Shown here piece by piece: positions 1-8,199 of a DNA stretch of 64,000 nucleotides; within the stretch, counting starts at the first letter, position 1, and every line of letters begins with the position of its first letter. The notes under the pieces are model-generated. The model saw only the letters and a list, made by a program, of their open reading frames with translations. It was not told where the DNA came from and made no database searches. A program made the translations under genes and the position numbers. The DNA lies in NCBI RefSeq assembly GCF_004331345.1, contig NZ_SJJZ01000001.1, positions 1,054,001-1,118,000 on the forward strand. The letters run 5' to 3'. The DNA comes from Kribbella soli (GTDB lineage: Bacteria; Actinomycetota; Actinomycetes; Propionibacteriales; Kribbellaceae).

Positions 1-1095
1 CAGTGGATCGATGCGGGCCGGTGCGGTGCCGCGGCGGGCGTGCACCTCGGCGCTGTGCGACCACATCGGGCTGCCGCCGATCTCGGTCATCGGGCGGGTG
101 GCGAGCCGGCGTTCGGCCAGGATCACGCTGCGCAGTTCGGTGCCGTCGGCAACCTCGTCGTACACCTCGGCGACCAGGTCACGGGCCGGACCGTACGCCG
201 CGGAGTACGCCCGGTCGAACAGCTCCTCGTCCCCGCTCGCCGCCCGCACCGCCGCGAGGCCGTCGGTCGAGATGGTCCGCGCGATCGGCCCGGTGATCGC
301 CTCGGTGGACCGCACGTACGCCGTCACGGGGTCCGCGCCCTCGATCCGGAAGTAGCGGTACAGCGCCTCCACCAGACCGTGCACCGCTCCGAGCAGGATC
401 GCCCGCTCACCGGCGATGTCCGACAGGTACTCGGACCGCAACGTGGTCGCGAACGTGTACGGCGACCCGAGTCCGATCGACCACGCGAGCGCCCGGTCCC
501 ACGCATGCCCGTCCGGATCCGCGTGTACGGCGATGCTCGCATTGATCCCGGCCCCGTTGACGGTCGCGCCCTGCTGGTACAGCCGCCGTACCGAGTCCCC
601 CATGCCCTTGGGGCACACGGCGATCACCGGATGCCCCTCGGGGAAGGCGCTTCCGATCGAGGTCAGATGACCCAGCAGGAAACCGTGGGACAGGCCAATG
701 GTCGCGCCGGGCTTCAGGACCGCGAAGATCTCCTCGTGCTGCGCCGCCAGCGCCGCGTCCGCGATCAGCAGGATCACCAGGTCCGAGGCCGCGGCGACCT
801 CGAGCCAGTCCCCCAGCGTCCCGTTCTCCTCGGTGAACCCCTGCGTGCGCGCGTCCTCGACGGACCGGGACCCCGGGCGCAACCCCACCGCCACAGTGAT
901 CCCGGTCCCGGCGAGCGAGTCGCGCAGGTTCAGCGCCTGCGCACGTCCTTGCGGTCCCCAGCCCAGTACGCCGATCCGCTCCACACCGTGCAGCGCCGCA
1001 GGCAGTAACCCGAACAGGTCCCGCCCACCGCGCACGATGTCCTCGGACCCGCCCGGCACATCCATCCGCTCAACCCGAAACACCGAACTCTTCAT
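1..1095 (-). CDS. ilvC: Ketol-acid reductoisomerase, long plant-type (class II), 3' end cut by window edge
   Basis: Converts acetolactate or acetohydroxybutyrate to the dihydroxy acids of valine/isoleucine synthesis, using NAD(P)H and Mg2+. An open frame of 365 codons runs off the left edge from an ATG at 1095. The start is set by agreement with plant KARI around VRGGRDLFGLLPAALHGVER. The nucleotide-binding loop GVLGWGPQGRAQALNLRDSL lies near residues 42-61, followed by GFTEENGTLGDW, LSHGFLLGH, AVCPKGMG, NGAGINA and GERAILLGAVHGLVEALY. These are signatures of the long spinach-type enzyme; the usual actinobacterial IlvC is a short class I protein of about 340 residues. It lies 75 bp downstream of the Gfo/Idh gene on the same strand. 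No clear Shine-Dalgarno beyond TTGAGG directly before the ATG. Family assignment is confident; whether it serves branched-chain amino acid synthesis or a paralogous reaction is open. Confidence 0.88.
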   Translation of the reverse strand, partial: MKSSVFRVERMDVPGGSEDIVRGGRDLFGLLPAALHGVERIGVLGWGPQGRAQALNLRDSLAGTGITVAVGLRPGSRSVEDARTQGFTEENGTLGDWLEVAAASDLVILLIADAALAAQHEEIFAVLKPGATIGLSHGFLLGHLTSIGSAFPEGHPVIAVCPKGMGDSVRRLYQQGATVNGAGINASIAVHADPDGHAWDRALAWSIGLGSPYTFATTLRSEYLSDIAGERAILLGAVHGLVEALYRYFRIEGADPVTAYVRSTEAITGPIARTISTDGLAAVRAASGDEELFDRAYSAAYGPARDLVAEVYDEVADGTELRSVILAERRLATRPMTEIGGSPMWSHSAEVHARRGTAPARIDPL

Positions 1096-1120
1096 GCCTC
1101 AAGTCAAAGGGCGGCACGGC

Positions 1121-1139
1121 CATTGCAGCAAGCGCAATG
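1121..1139. promoter_or_regulatory. Perfect inverted repeat upstream of KARI, LysR-type (T-N11-A) operator candidate
   Basis: CATTGC, seven bases, then GCAATG: a perfect 6+6 inverted repeat in the 75-bp gap before the KARI start. The inner T and A are 11 bases apart, as in LysR-family sites. An IlvY-like LysR gene is present at 7173-8018. The functional role is inference. Confidence 0.5.
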
Positions 1140-1170
1140 TCCGCACCGCCCCGTTGCAGGAACTGAAAGA

Positions 1171-2262
1171 TCAGGGTTGCAGGCCGACTGCCTTCAACGG
1201 ATCGGGCCAGGCCTTGAGCGCCGCGTGCAGGGCTGCGTCCTGGGTGGTTGCCAGCGCTTCGGTGTGGGCGGCGGTGATGACGTCAGCGATGTGGACGGGC
1301 GCGCCGGTGTCGGCGGATCGTACGGCGGCTTCGACCATGGCAAGGCTGACTACGTTGGAGTGGACTTCGGACTGCGGCGTTGTCGAACGGCGGACCGCGT
1401 CGACGAACTCGACCAGCGAACCCGCGATCTCCTGTGGTTCGTCGGCCATCACCGCGGGCAGTGCCTCACCGGACGCCAGCTCGGCGACCGGTGGGTTGTC
1501 CCCGTCCCAGGTCGCAGTACCGCCGGGGGTGCTCGCGCGCCAGCTGCCGTTCCAGGACGTCTCCAGTCCCGGCGCGCACCAGCTGCCGGTGAAGGAGAAG
1601 CGAGAGCCGTCGGCGTACGTGAAGATCGCGGAGGCGGCCGCGTTGCCGTCGAACCAGCTCCAGGGCGGGTTGTACGAGTCGCAGTACACCGACACCGGCT
1701 CAGACCCGATCAGCTTGCGGGACAGGTCGAACTGGTGGATCGCCATGTCGACCAGGAGCGGCTCGGCCATCCGCTCCCGGAACCCGCTGAAGTGCGGAGC
1801 CTTGTAGAACTCGCACGACAGCGTCCCGATCGGCCCGAGCTCGGCGAGCTGACGCTGGAACGCCGCGATGGCCCGGAAGTACCGGCGGGACTGCGAGACC
1901 ATCAGGAGCTGTCCGCTCACCTCCGACGCCGCGACCATCTGCAGACACTCGCGCACCGTCTCGGCCAACGGCTTCTCGCAGAGCACCGGAAGCCCACGCA
2001 GCAAGGCGTCCACGCTCACCTTCGGATGCGCGACCGGAACCGTCACATCGATGACCGCATCCGCTCGATCGGCCAGTTCGCCGAGCGATGCCGCCACCGG
2101 TACGTCGCCGAACCCGTTCTCGTCGGCCGCGGTCCGGGCCACGTCGACATCGAGGTCGACGAGCCCCGCGAGGACGACGTCCGGGTTGGCGGCGATGGTG
2201 CGCAGCCAGGCGCGCCCCATCCCGCCGGCTCCGACCTGCAGCAGTCGCAAGGGTTCAGGCAT
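1171..2262 (-). CDS. Gfo/Idh/MocA family NAD(P)-dependent oxidoreductase
   Basis: Probable sugar or inositol-type dehydrogenase of 363 residues. The N-terminal Rossmann loop is [13 protein letters not shown] (residues 6-18), and the family's CEKP motif ([10 protein letters not shown]) follows at about residue 100, supplying the conserved Lys near the active site. The C-terminal half is the usual alpha/beta domain. ATG at 2262 was chosen because it begins just before the Rossmann strand and overlaps the ThuA stop by 8 nt (ATGCCTGA), which implies translational coupling. Longer in-frame starts would run far into ThuA. Last gene of the sugar ABC/ThuA cassette. The substrate cannot be read from sequence. 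Confidence 0.87.
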   Translation of the reverse strand: MPEPLRLLQVGAGGMGRAWLRTIAANPDVVLAGLVDLDVDVARTAADENGFGDVPVAASLGELADRADAVIDVTVPVAHPKVSVDALLRGLPVLCEKPLAETVRECLQMVAASEVSGQLLMVSQSRRYFRAIAAFQRQLAELGPIGTLSCEFYKAPHFSGFRERMAEPLLVDMAIHQFDLSRKLIGSEPVSVYCDSYNPPWSWFDGNAAASAIFTYADGSRFSFTGSWCAPGLETSWNGSWRASTPGGTATWDGDNPPVAELASGEALPAVMADEPQEIAGSLVEFVDAVRRSTTPQSEVHSNVVSLAMVEAAVRSADTGAPVHIADVITAAHTEALATTQDAALHAALKAWPDPLKAVGLQP

Positions 2263-3025
2263 CGGCAGGCTCCTCGATGGGTCCGGTGTACCCATGTCCG
2301 TTGAAGAAGTCGCCGGTCTCGTAGCGCAGCAGCGTCGGCACCGCGCGCTCGGGCCGGTCGGAACGGGCCCAGGCGACACCGTTCGCAATTACCTTACGCA
2401 CGTCCTTGTGGTGATAAACCGGGAAGTCCTGGTCGCCCGGCGAGAAGTAGAAGATCTTGCCGTGCCCGCGACGGAACGTGCAGCCGGAGCGGAACACCTC
2501 GCCGCCGGAGAACGACGACACGAAGACCAGTTCGTCCGGGACCGGGATGTCGAAGAACTCGCCGTACATCTCCTGCTGCTCGATCACGATCGGGTGCGGG
2601 ACGCCCTGCGCGATCGGGTGCGTCGGAGCGACCGTCCAGACCAGCTCACGGTCCCGCTCGCTGCGCCAGCGCAGCGTGCACGTCGTACCCATCAGCTTGC
2701 CGAAGATCTTCGACCAGTGCCCGGAGTGCAGCACGATCAGGCCCATTCCGGACAGCACGTGCTGGTACACGCGGTCGACCACCTTGTCCTCGACCTCGCC
2801 GTGCGCGGCGTGGCCCCACCAGACCAGTACGTCGGTTTCCGCCAGCACGTCCTCGGTCAGGCCGTGCTCCGGCTCGTCGAGGGTCGTGGTGGTGACGGTC
2901 GCCTCGAGGTTCTCGCGGATACCGGCGGCGATGGTCTCGTGCATGCCGTCGGGATAGATCTCCCGAACGTGCGGCTCGACCTGCTCGTGCCGGTTCTCGC
3001 CCCAGACGAGTACGCGAATCGTCAT
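2255..3025 (-). CDS. ThuA domain protein (trehalose utilization type)
   Basis: 256-residue ThuA-like protein with a class I glutamine-amidotransferase-like fold. Features include the N-terminal strand [36 protein letters not shown] and the C-terminal [19 protein letters not shown] typical of ThuA. The family is linked to conversion of trehalose or other disaccharides through keto-sugars, often beside Gfo/Idh dehydrogenases and sugar ABC transporters, exactly as here. AAGGAAG lies 6 nt before the ATG at 3025. The start follows the downstream permease gene (ending at 3049) by 23 nt, so it is part of the same minus-strand operon. The specific reaction is unknown. Confidence 0.88.
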   Translation of the reverse strand: MTIRVLVWGENRHEQVEPHVREIYPDGMHETIAAGIRENLEATVTTTTLDEPEHGLTEDVLAETDVLVWWGHAAHGEVEDKVVDRVYQHVLSGMGLIVLHSGHWSKIFGKLMGTTCTLRWRSERDRELVWTVAPTHPIAQGVPHPIVIEQQEMYGEFFDIPVPDELVFVSSFSGGEVFRSGCTFRRGHGKIFYFSPGDQDFPVYHHKDVRKVIANGVAWARSDRPERAVPTLLRYETGDFFNGHGYTGPIEEPADA

Positions 3026-3048
3026 AGTTTCTTCCTTGTGTTTAAGGG

Positions 3049-3852
3049 TTATTTGACGGCTCCGCCGATGGCACCGGCGGCGATGTACTTCTGCGCGGCG
3101 ATCAGCAGCACGATGGCCGGGACCGCCGAGAGGACCGCGGTCGCCATCACCGCGTTCCAGTTCTGCACCTGCGTGCCGAGATACTGGTAGATCCCCAGCG
3201 TCACCGGCCGGACGCCGCCCTTCGTGGTCAGCGTCAGCGCGAACAGGAAATCGCTCCAGGAAAACAGGAAACTGAACAGCCCCGCGGTGATCAGCGAGTT
3301 CTTGCTGATCGGCAGCACGATCGAGACGAACGCCCGGAACAAGCCGGCGCCGTCCACCCGCGCCGCCTCCACCAGCGACGGCGGCAGCGAGAGCATGAAC
3401 GACCGCAGGATCAGGATCGCGAACGGGATCCCGCTGCTGCAGTTGGCGACGATCAGCCCCGGGATCGAGTTCAGCAGCCCGATCCGCTCGTACGCCGTGT
3501 AGAGCGCGTTCGCGATCACGATGCCCGGAATCATCTGTGAGATCAGGATCGCGAGCAGCCCGACCGACACCCAGCGGGACCGGAACTGCGACAACGCGTA
3601 CGCGCACGGGGTCGCGATCGCGAGACTCAGCACCACGGTCCCGGCCGCGATGATCATGCTGGTGACGAGGTTTCCGCCCTGCTCGTCGAGAGCGCGTCTG
3701 TAGCCGGAAAACGTCGGATGCAACGGCAGGAAACCCGCAGTCAGGGTGTTTCCGGACGGCTGCAGCGAGGCGTTCAGCATCCAGTAGACCGGGAACAGCA
3801 TCACGCACAGGATCAGTACGCCGATCACGGTGTACGCCGTACGTCGCATCAT
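3049..3852 (-). CDS. Carbohydrate ABC transporter permease, MalG/CUT1 type
   Basis: Inner-membrane permease of 267 residues with six predicted hydrophobic segments, the first at about residues 6-28. The cytoplasmic EAA loop reads [16 protein letters not shown], which contacts the ATPase. ATG at 3852 (ATGATG) is preceded by AGGGGGAAG at a good distance and sits 10 nt after the stop of the partner permease. It pairs with the MalF-type permease and the lipoprotein upstream. No ATPase gene occurs in the cassette, so a shared MsiK-like ATPase elsewhere is inferred. Confidence 0.92.
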   Translation of the reverse strand: MMRRTAYTVIGVLILCVMLFPVYWMLNASLQPSGNTLTAGFLPLHPTFSGYRRALDEQGGNLVTSMIIAAGTVVLSLAIATPCAYALSQFRSRWVSVGLLAILISQMIPGIVIANALYTAYERIGLLNSIPGLIVANCSSGIPFAILILRSFMLSLPPSLVEAARVDGAGLFRAFVSIVLPISKNSLITAGLFSFLFSWSDFLFALTLTTKGGVRPVTLGIYQYLGTQVQNWNAVMATAVLSAVPAIVLLIAAQKYIAAGAIGGAVK

Positions 3853-3862
3853 GCTCTTCCCC

Positions 3863-4801
3863 CTACTCGTCGACGGCACGGCGGGTGCCGCGCAGGTAGA
3901 AGATCGCGAACAGGAACGAGAGCGCGATCAGGATGTTGCTGAGCGCGGCGCCCTGGCCGAACTTGAAGTCGATGAAGGACTTCTCGTACGACTGGGTCGC
4001 CAGCGTCTGCGTCGCGTTCGCCGGTCCACCGCCGGTCAGACCGAGGATGATGTCCAGGACCTTGATCGTGTAGACGACACCGAGCATCAGCACCACGCTC
4101 GCGACCGACCGCAGGTTCGGCCAGGTGATGTAGAAGAACGCGCGCCACCCGGTCGCGCCGTCCAGCTGGCCGGCCTCGTAGAGCTCGTCGGGGATCTCCG
4201 CGAGACCGGAGTACAGCAGGGTCACGTTGAACGGGATGCCGATCCAGATGTTCACGCCGATCACCGCGATCAGCGCGACCGACGGCGAGTTCAGCCACGG
4301 CACCGGATCGTTGATCAGGTGCAGCCCCATCAGCGACCGGTTCAGGATGCCGCTGTCCTGCTCCAGGATCGAGCGCCAGGTCGCGCTCGACACGATCAGC
4401 GGCAACAGCCACGGCAGCAGGAGCAGCGAACGCAGCAGACCGCTCAACGGGAACTTCTTGTGGAAGAACAGCGCCAGCCCCAGCCCGATCGCGAACTGGA
4501 ACGAGATCGACCCGATGGTGAACAGCGCGGTGTTCACCATCGCGTCCGAGAACAGCTTGTCCGTCACGACCGTGCTGTAGTTCTGCAGCCCGACCCACGG
4601 CGCGACCCCGGTGAAGAACGTCTTCAGCCCGTAGTCCTGCAGGCTCATCAACAGGTTCTTCACCACCGGGTAGCCGAACAGCGCCACCATCGCCACCGCA
4701 GCCGGTAGTACGAACAGCACCTTGGTGAGGGTCTCGCCCCGGTGGCGCCGGCCGCGCGACTTCGCGCGGCCGGCCACCGTTGTCCGTGTGAGCGTCACCA
4801 T
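3863..4801 (-). CDS. Carbohydrate ABC transporter permease, MalF/CUT1 type
   Basis: 312-residue permease with a basic N-terminus, a first membrane span (VLFVLPAAVAMVALFGYPVV) near residue 30 and the EAA loop EIPDELYEAGQLDGATGWRA near residue 205. ATG at 4801 lies 4 nt after the binding-protein stop and makes an N-terminus of normal length for the family (MVTLTRTT). The alternative start at 4834 would overlap the preceding gene. Functions as a heterodimer with the 3049-3852 permease. Confidence 0.92.
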   Translation of the reverse strand: MVTLTRTTVAGRAKSRGRRHRGETLTKVLFVLPAAVAMVALFGYPVVKNLLMSLQDYGLKTFFTGVAPWVGLQNYSTVVTDKLFSDAMVNTALFTIGSISFQFAIGLGLALFFHKKFPLSGLLRSLLLLPWLLPLIVSSATWRSILEQDSGILNRSLMGLHLINDPVPWLNSPSVALIAVIGVNIWIGIPFNVTLLYSGLAEIPDELYEAGQLDGATGWRAFFYITWPNLRSVASVVLMLGVVYTIKVLDIILGLTGGGPANATQTLATQSYEKSFIDFKFGQGAALSNILIALSFLFAIFYLRGTRRAVDE

Positions 4802-4805
4802 GCCG

Positions 4806-6035
4806 TCAGCCGCCGGAGGCCTGCTTGAAGGCATCCTGCGGCGAAGCCTTACCGGTCAGCGCCAGCTGGATCGCCTGGTAGATCACCTTCGCGGCGTCCG
4901 GCCACTTGTCACCGAGCTTGCCGGTCCGGGCGCGGGCCGTCTTCACCTGCTCGGCGAACGCCTTCATCGACGGCACCTCCTTGGCGTACTGGTCGAGCAG
5001 CGCGGTCTTGGTCGGAAGGGTGAACCGGGCCTTCGCCCAGGCCAGCTCGTTCTCGTCCGAGTTCAGGCACTTCACGAAGTCCGCGGCCTTCTGCTGCTTG
5101 GCCTGGTCCTTGTTCAGCGGGACCGTCCAGGCCTCACCACCGAGCGGCGCGACCGGCGTCTGGTCCGGCTTGTTCAGCGGGAACGTGACCACGTCCCACT
5201 TGACGTTCGGGGTCTTCTCCAACGCCGGGATCTGCCACGGGCCGTTCACCATCATCGCAGCCTTGCCGGCCGCGAACTGGTCCTTCGCGTCGCCCTGCGT
5301 CCAGTTGATGACGCTCTTCGACGCCGATCCCGACTTCACCAGATCCACCCACAGCTGCAGGGCTTCCGCCACCTGCGGGCTGGTCAGATCGGTCTCGTCA
5401 CCGCCGTTGGTCCACATCGCCGGCAGGAACTGCCAGGAGCCTTCGTACGTCGCGTTGGCGTTGAACGCGATCCCGTACCGGCCGGGCTTGGTGAGCTTCT
5501 TCGCCGCGGCCTTCAGCTCGTCCCAGGTCTTCGGCGGCTGGACACCGGCCTCGGCGAGCATGTCCTTGTTGTAGAACAGCGCGATCGTGTTCGTCACCGG
5601 CGCCAGTCCGTAGAGCTTGCCCTCGTACGACGTCGCGTCGACCATGCCCTGGATGACGCCGTCGCTGTTCAGACCCATGTCGTTCAAGGGCGCGAGCGCA
5701 CCGGTCGCGGCGATCTGCTGTACGTCGGGGTTGTCGAGCATCAGCACGTCGGGCAGCGTCTTCGACGAGGCCTGCTGCAGCACCTTCTGGATCAAGGTGT
5801 CACCAGGCACCGTCTCCCGTTGGATCGTGATGCCGAGCTTCGACGCGCAGGAGTCAAGTCCCTTTTGCACAAGGGACTTGTCCGGGTCGTTGTTGTAGTA
5901 GTCCAGGATCGTGAGGCTCTTGACGCTGTCGCCGGACGTGGACGACTGGCCGCCGCCGTTGTCACCGCAGGCGACCAGCAGGAGCGACACCGTCGTCGCA
6001 CCCGCCAGCGCGGCGGCGATCCGCTTGCTGATCAT
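4806..6035 (-). CDS. Extracellular sugar-binding lipoprotein, MalE/family 1
   Basis: 409-residue solute-binding protein that delivers a sugar to the two permeases downstream. It has a lipoprotein signal peptide, with the lipobox LLVAC placing the acylated Cys at residue 23, followed by a Gly/Ser-rich tether. Typical binding-protein blocks are GKLYGLAPVTNTIALFYNKD and GKAAMMVNGPWQIP. The ATG has GGAG upstream (AGAAGGAGTCCGATGTC). First gene of the minus-strand operon; the promoter region contains two LacI-type operator candidates. The ligand is unknown; the ThuA/Gfo-Idh neighbours suggest a disaccharide or related sugar. Confidence 0.93.
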   Translation of the reverse strand: MISKRIAAALAGATTVSLLLVACGDNGGGQSSTSGDSVKSLTILDYYNNDPDKSLVQKGLDSCASKLGITIQRETVPGDTLIQKVLQQASSKTLPDVLMLDNPDVQQIAATGALAPLNDMGLNSDGVIQGMVDATSYEGKLYGLAPVTNTIALFYNKDMLAEAGVQPPKTWDELKAAAKKLTKPGRYGIAFNANATYEGSWQFLPAMWTNGGDETDLTSPQVAEALQLWVDLVKSGSASKSVINWTQGDAKDQFAAGKAAMMVNGPWQIPALEKTPNVKWDVVTFPLNKPDQTPVAPLGGEAWTVPLNKDQAKQQKAADFVKCLNSDENELAWAKARFTLPTKTALLDQYAKEVPSMKAFAEQVKTARARTGKLGDKWPDAAKVIYQAIQLALTGKASPQDAFKQASGG

Positions 6036-6048
6036 GACATCGGACTCC

Positions 6049-6065
6049 TTCTAAGCGTTTAACCG
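6049..6065 (-). promoter_or_regulatory. LacI-type operator candidate 1
   Basis: On the minus strand the sequence reads GGTTAAACGCTTAGAAG, an imperfect palindrome centred on CG. It lies just upstream of the binding-protein ribosome site and matches the second site on the other side of the divergent promoter region. Confidence 0.55.
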
Positions 6066-6104
6066 AGGAACATGAGGAACGCGGTCGTATCTTGTGAAGT
6101 GGGC

Positions 6105-6121
6105 GGTAAACCGCTTAACTG
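6105..6121 (+). promoter_or_regulatory. LacI-type operator candidate 2
   Basis: GGTAAACCGCTTAACTG on the plus strand. Aligned with candidate 1 the shared pattern is GGTwAAmCGCTTA. The two sites are about 56 bp apart between the divergent sugar operon and LacI gene, suiting auto- and operon repression by that LacI protein. Confidence 0.58.
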
Positions 6122-6184
6122 AGGCGTTGAAGGACTATGTTCCGTACGTCACACCGCTGTCAAGAGTTCGGAGGGGGTCGATCG

Positions 6185-7249
6185 ATGGTCACGATGAAAG
6201 ACGTCGCTCAGCGCGCCGGGGTCTCGATCGCGACCGTCTCGTTCCTGCTGAACGACACCAAACCGGTCACGGCGGCGACCCGGGCGCGGATCGAGCAGGC
6301 GATGCTCGACCTCGGGTACCGCCGCAACATGGTCGCTCGCGCGCTGGCCAGCCGGCGGACCCACATCATCGCGATGGCCTACCCGGCGCTCGAACACCGG
6401 TTCGGGATGTCGACCTCGGAGTTCTTCACCAGCGCGGCCGAGGCAGCGCGCAAGGAGGACTACCACCTGGTGCTGTGGCCGGTCGGCAACGACGGCGTCG
6501 AGCTACGCGAGCTGCTGGGGCAGGGCCTGGTGGACGGCGTCGTACTGATGGAAGTCCAGCTGGTCGACCCGCGGGTCGACGTACTGCGCCAGTCCGGTAC
6601 GCCGTTCGCGCTGATCGGGCGTACGACGGACCTCGACGGGTTGTCGCACGTGGACATCGACTTCGACGCCACTGTCGAGGACGCGGTCCGGCACCTGCGC
6701 GAGCACGGGCATCACGAGCTCGTGCTGATCTCCGGCGATCTGGACGATCCGCGGTTCCACGACTACGGCCCGTGGGTGCGCACCGAGGAGGCATACCGCC
6801 GCGTCGTCGCGTCGTACGACCTGCCGATCAGGATCATCCCCTGCTCCGACACCACCCAGGCCGGCAAGGCCGCCGCCGCTCGGGTGCTGACCGAGTACCC
6901 CGAGACCACGGCCATCCTGGTCCTCAACGAGTACGCCGCCTTGGGCGTCGTCGCCGGCCTCAAGCACACCGGTCACGACATCCCCGGCGACATCTCCGTC
7001 CTGTCCTTGCTGACGGTCCCCGAAACCGCCGCGATGGCCGATCCCGAACTCACCATGATGCGCACGCCCGGCCCCGAGCTCGGCCAACTGGGAACCCAGG
7101 CCCTCCTCCGCCAGCTCGAAGGCGACGACCCGCTCCCGCCGCAACTCGTCCCCGCCAAGCTCCACCCCGGAGCTACGGTCGCAGGTCCCAGAGCGCCGCG
7201 ATCAAAGGCCGGTGCAGGTCGGCGCGGCGCGCGCAAAGCCCGATCGTGA
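6185..7249 (+). CDS. LacI family transcriptional regulator of the sugar operon
   Basis: 354-residue repressor-type protein. The N-terminal LacI helix-turn-helix and hinge are clear (MKDVAQRAGVSIATVSFLLN, then RRNMVARALASRR near residue 55). The rest is the periplasmic-binding-protein-like effector domain, ending in a basic tail (SKAGAGRRGARKARS). ATG at 6185 is preceded by GGAGGGGG 7 nt upstream; MKDVAQ itself starts three codons later. Divergent from the sugar ABC/ThuA operon with two operator-like sites between them, so it probably controls that operon and itself. Its 3' end overlaps the convergent LysR gene by 77 bp. Confidence 0.93.
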   Translation: MVTMKDVAQRAGVSIATVSFLLNDTKPVTAATRARIEQAMLDLGYRRNMVARALASRRTHIIAMAYPALEHRFGMSTSEFFTSAAEAARKEDYHLVLWPVGNDGVELRELLGQGLVDGVVLMEVQLVDPRVDVLRQSGTPFALIGRTTDLDGLSHVDIDFDATVEDAVRHLREHGHHELVLISGDLDDPRFHDYGPWVRTEEAYRRVVASYDLPIRIIPCSDTTQAGKAAAARVLTEYPETTAILVLNEYAALGVVAGLKHTGHDIPGDISVLSLLTVPETAAMADPELTMMRTPGPELGQLGTQALLRQLEGDDPLPPQLVPAKLHPGATVAGPRAPRSKAGAGRRGARKARS

Positions 7250-8018
7250 GCGGTTCCAGGTCGGCCGGCAGCTCGACGAGCTGATCGCGGACCACGGACG
7301 ACTCGAGCACGAGTCGCGGTACGACGCCGATGCCGCAGCCGAGGGCCACCAGCGCGAGCAGCGCTTCGTGCCCGTCCGGTTCGGCAGCAATCACCGGCTT
7401 CGTCCCGGTCTTCCGGAACCACCGGAACGCTGCGTCCCGGACAAGCCCGCGAGCCGGCACAACGAACGGCCCGCCGGACGGGCTCTCACGGGCTTTCACC
7501 AGGACGAGGTCGGTGACTGCGACGGGCCGGCTGACGAGGGTTTGCGGGAGGCGCTTGGGAATGCCCGCGACCGCAGCGTCGACCTCGCCTTCGTCCAGGC
7601 GGGCGAGGGCCGCGGCCGCGTCGCCGGTGCGGATGTCGAGGCGGATCTGAGGATGTTCCTCACGCAGCGGGGCCAGTAGGTCCGGCAGCAGGGTCTGACA
7701 GGCGGTGACGGTGGCGAAGATCCGGAGCTCGCCGGTCAGGCCGATCGGCTCGGCGGAGCCGGACCGGTAGTCCGCCCACAGTCCCAGCGCTTGTTCGGCG
7801 TACGTCGTGAACCGTCGCCCCTCCGCCGTCAGCACGACGCCCCGCGGCCCCCGGTCGAGAAGCTGCGCGCCGACCCGGGTCTCCAGCCGCTGGATCGTCC
7901 GCGTCAGCGTGGCCGCGCTGACATGACACTCCAAACTGGTGCGCCCGTAGTTGAGCGTCCGCGCCAAATGCAGGAACAACTCCAACTCACGATGCTCTGC
8001 ACTCACTTCTGGGATCAC
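7173..8018 (-). CDS. ilvY: IlvY-like LysR family regulator
   Basis: 281 residues from a GTG. The N-terminal winged helix (ELELFLHLARTLNYGRTSLE) is followed by an effector domain that closely resembles enterobacterial IlvY: GELRIFATVTACQTLLPDLL, RTGDAAAALARLDEGEVDAA, AFRWFRKTG and GHEALLALVALGCGIGVVP. IlvY activates ilvC in response to acetolactate-type inducers, and a KARI gene lies 6 kb away on the same strand with a LysR-like site in front of it. The start may instead be the GTG at 8006, which begins nearer the conserved region and has GAGGTG upstream. The 3' end overlaps the convergent LacI gene, an unusual arrangement for two intact genes. Orthology is inferred from remembered motifs, not a search. 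Confidence 0.78.
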   Translation of the reverse strand: MIPEVSAEHRELELFLHLARTLNYGRTSLECHVSAATLTRTIQRLETRVGAQLLDRGPRGVVLTAEGRRFTTYAEQALGLWADYRSGSAEPIGLTGELRIFATVTACQTLLPDLLAPLREEHPQIRLDIRTGDAAAALARLDEGEVDAAVAGIPKRLPQTLVSRPVAVTDLVLVKARESPSGGPFVVPARGLVRDAAFRWFRKTGTKPVIAAEPDGHEALLALVALGCGIGVVPRLVLESSVVRDQLVELPADLEPLTIGLCARRADLHRPLIAALWDLRP

Positions 8019-8077
8019 CTCAGGCCTCGACCTTCACGCGGGTCTGCCGGCCCACGCACCAGCATCGCCCGCTGCCT

Positions 8078-8171
8078 CCCAACACGAGGGGATATCCGTC
8101 CGCGTGTTGGGTTCTCCCCTCGCATACCAAGGGAGAACCCCCAACGGGACGGGATATCCCCTCGTGTTGGG
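8078..8171. repeat. Long nested inverted repeat (hairpin element)
   Basis: The outer arms at 8078-8097 and 8152-8171 are perfect 20-bp reverse complements (arm CCCAACACGAGGGGATATCC). The inner arms at 8109-8118 and 8131-8140 are a perfect 10-bp pair around a 12-nt loop, and the segments between arms pair partly. The whole 94 bp would fold into one long hairpin. It lies between the stop of the HTH-less LacI gene and the LysR start, so it may act as a terminator or be a MITE/REP-like element. No coding role is seen in the 181-bp gap. Confidence 0.85.
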
Positions 8172-8199
8172 CTGCCGGCCGGCGAGCACGACCAGGCGG

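Noticed and set aside
8019..8199. Short open frames over the long hairpin
   Set aside because: They exist on both strands because the DNA is an inverted repeat; no start signal or domain.
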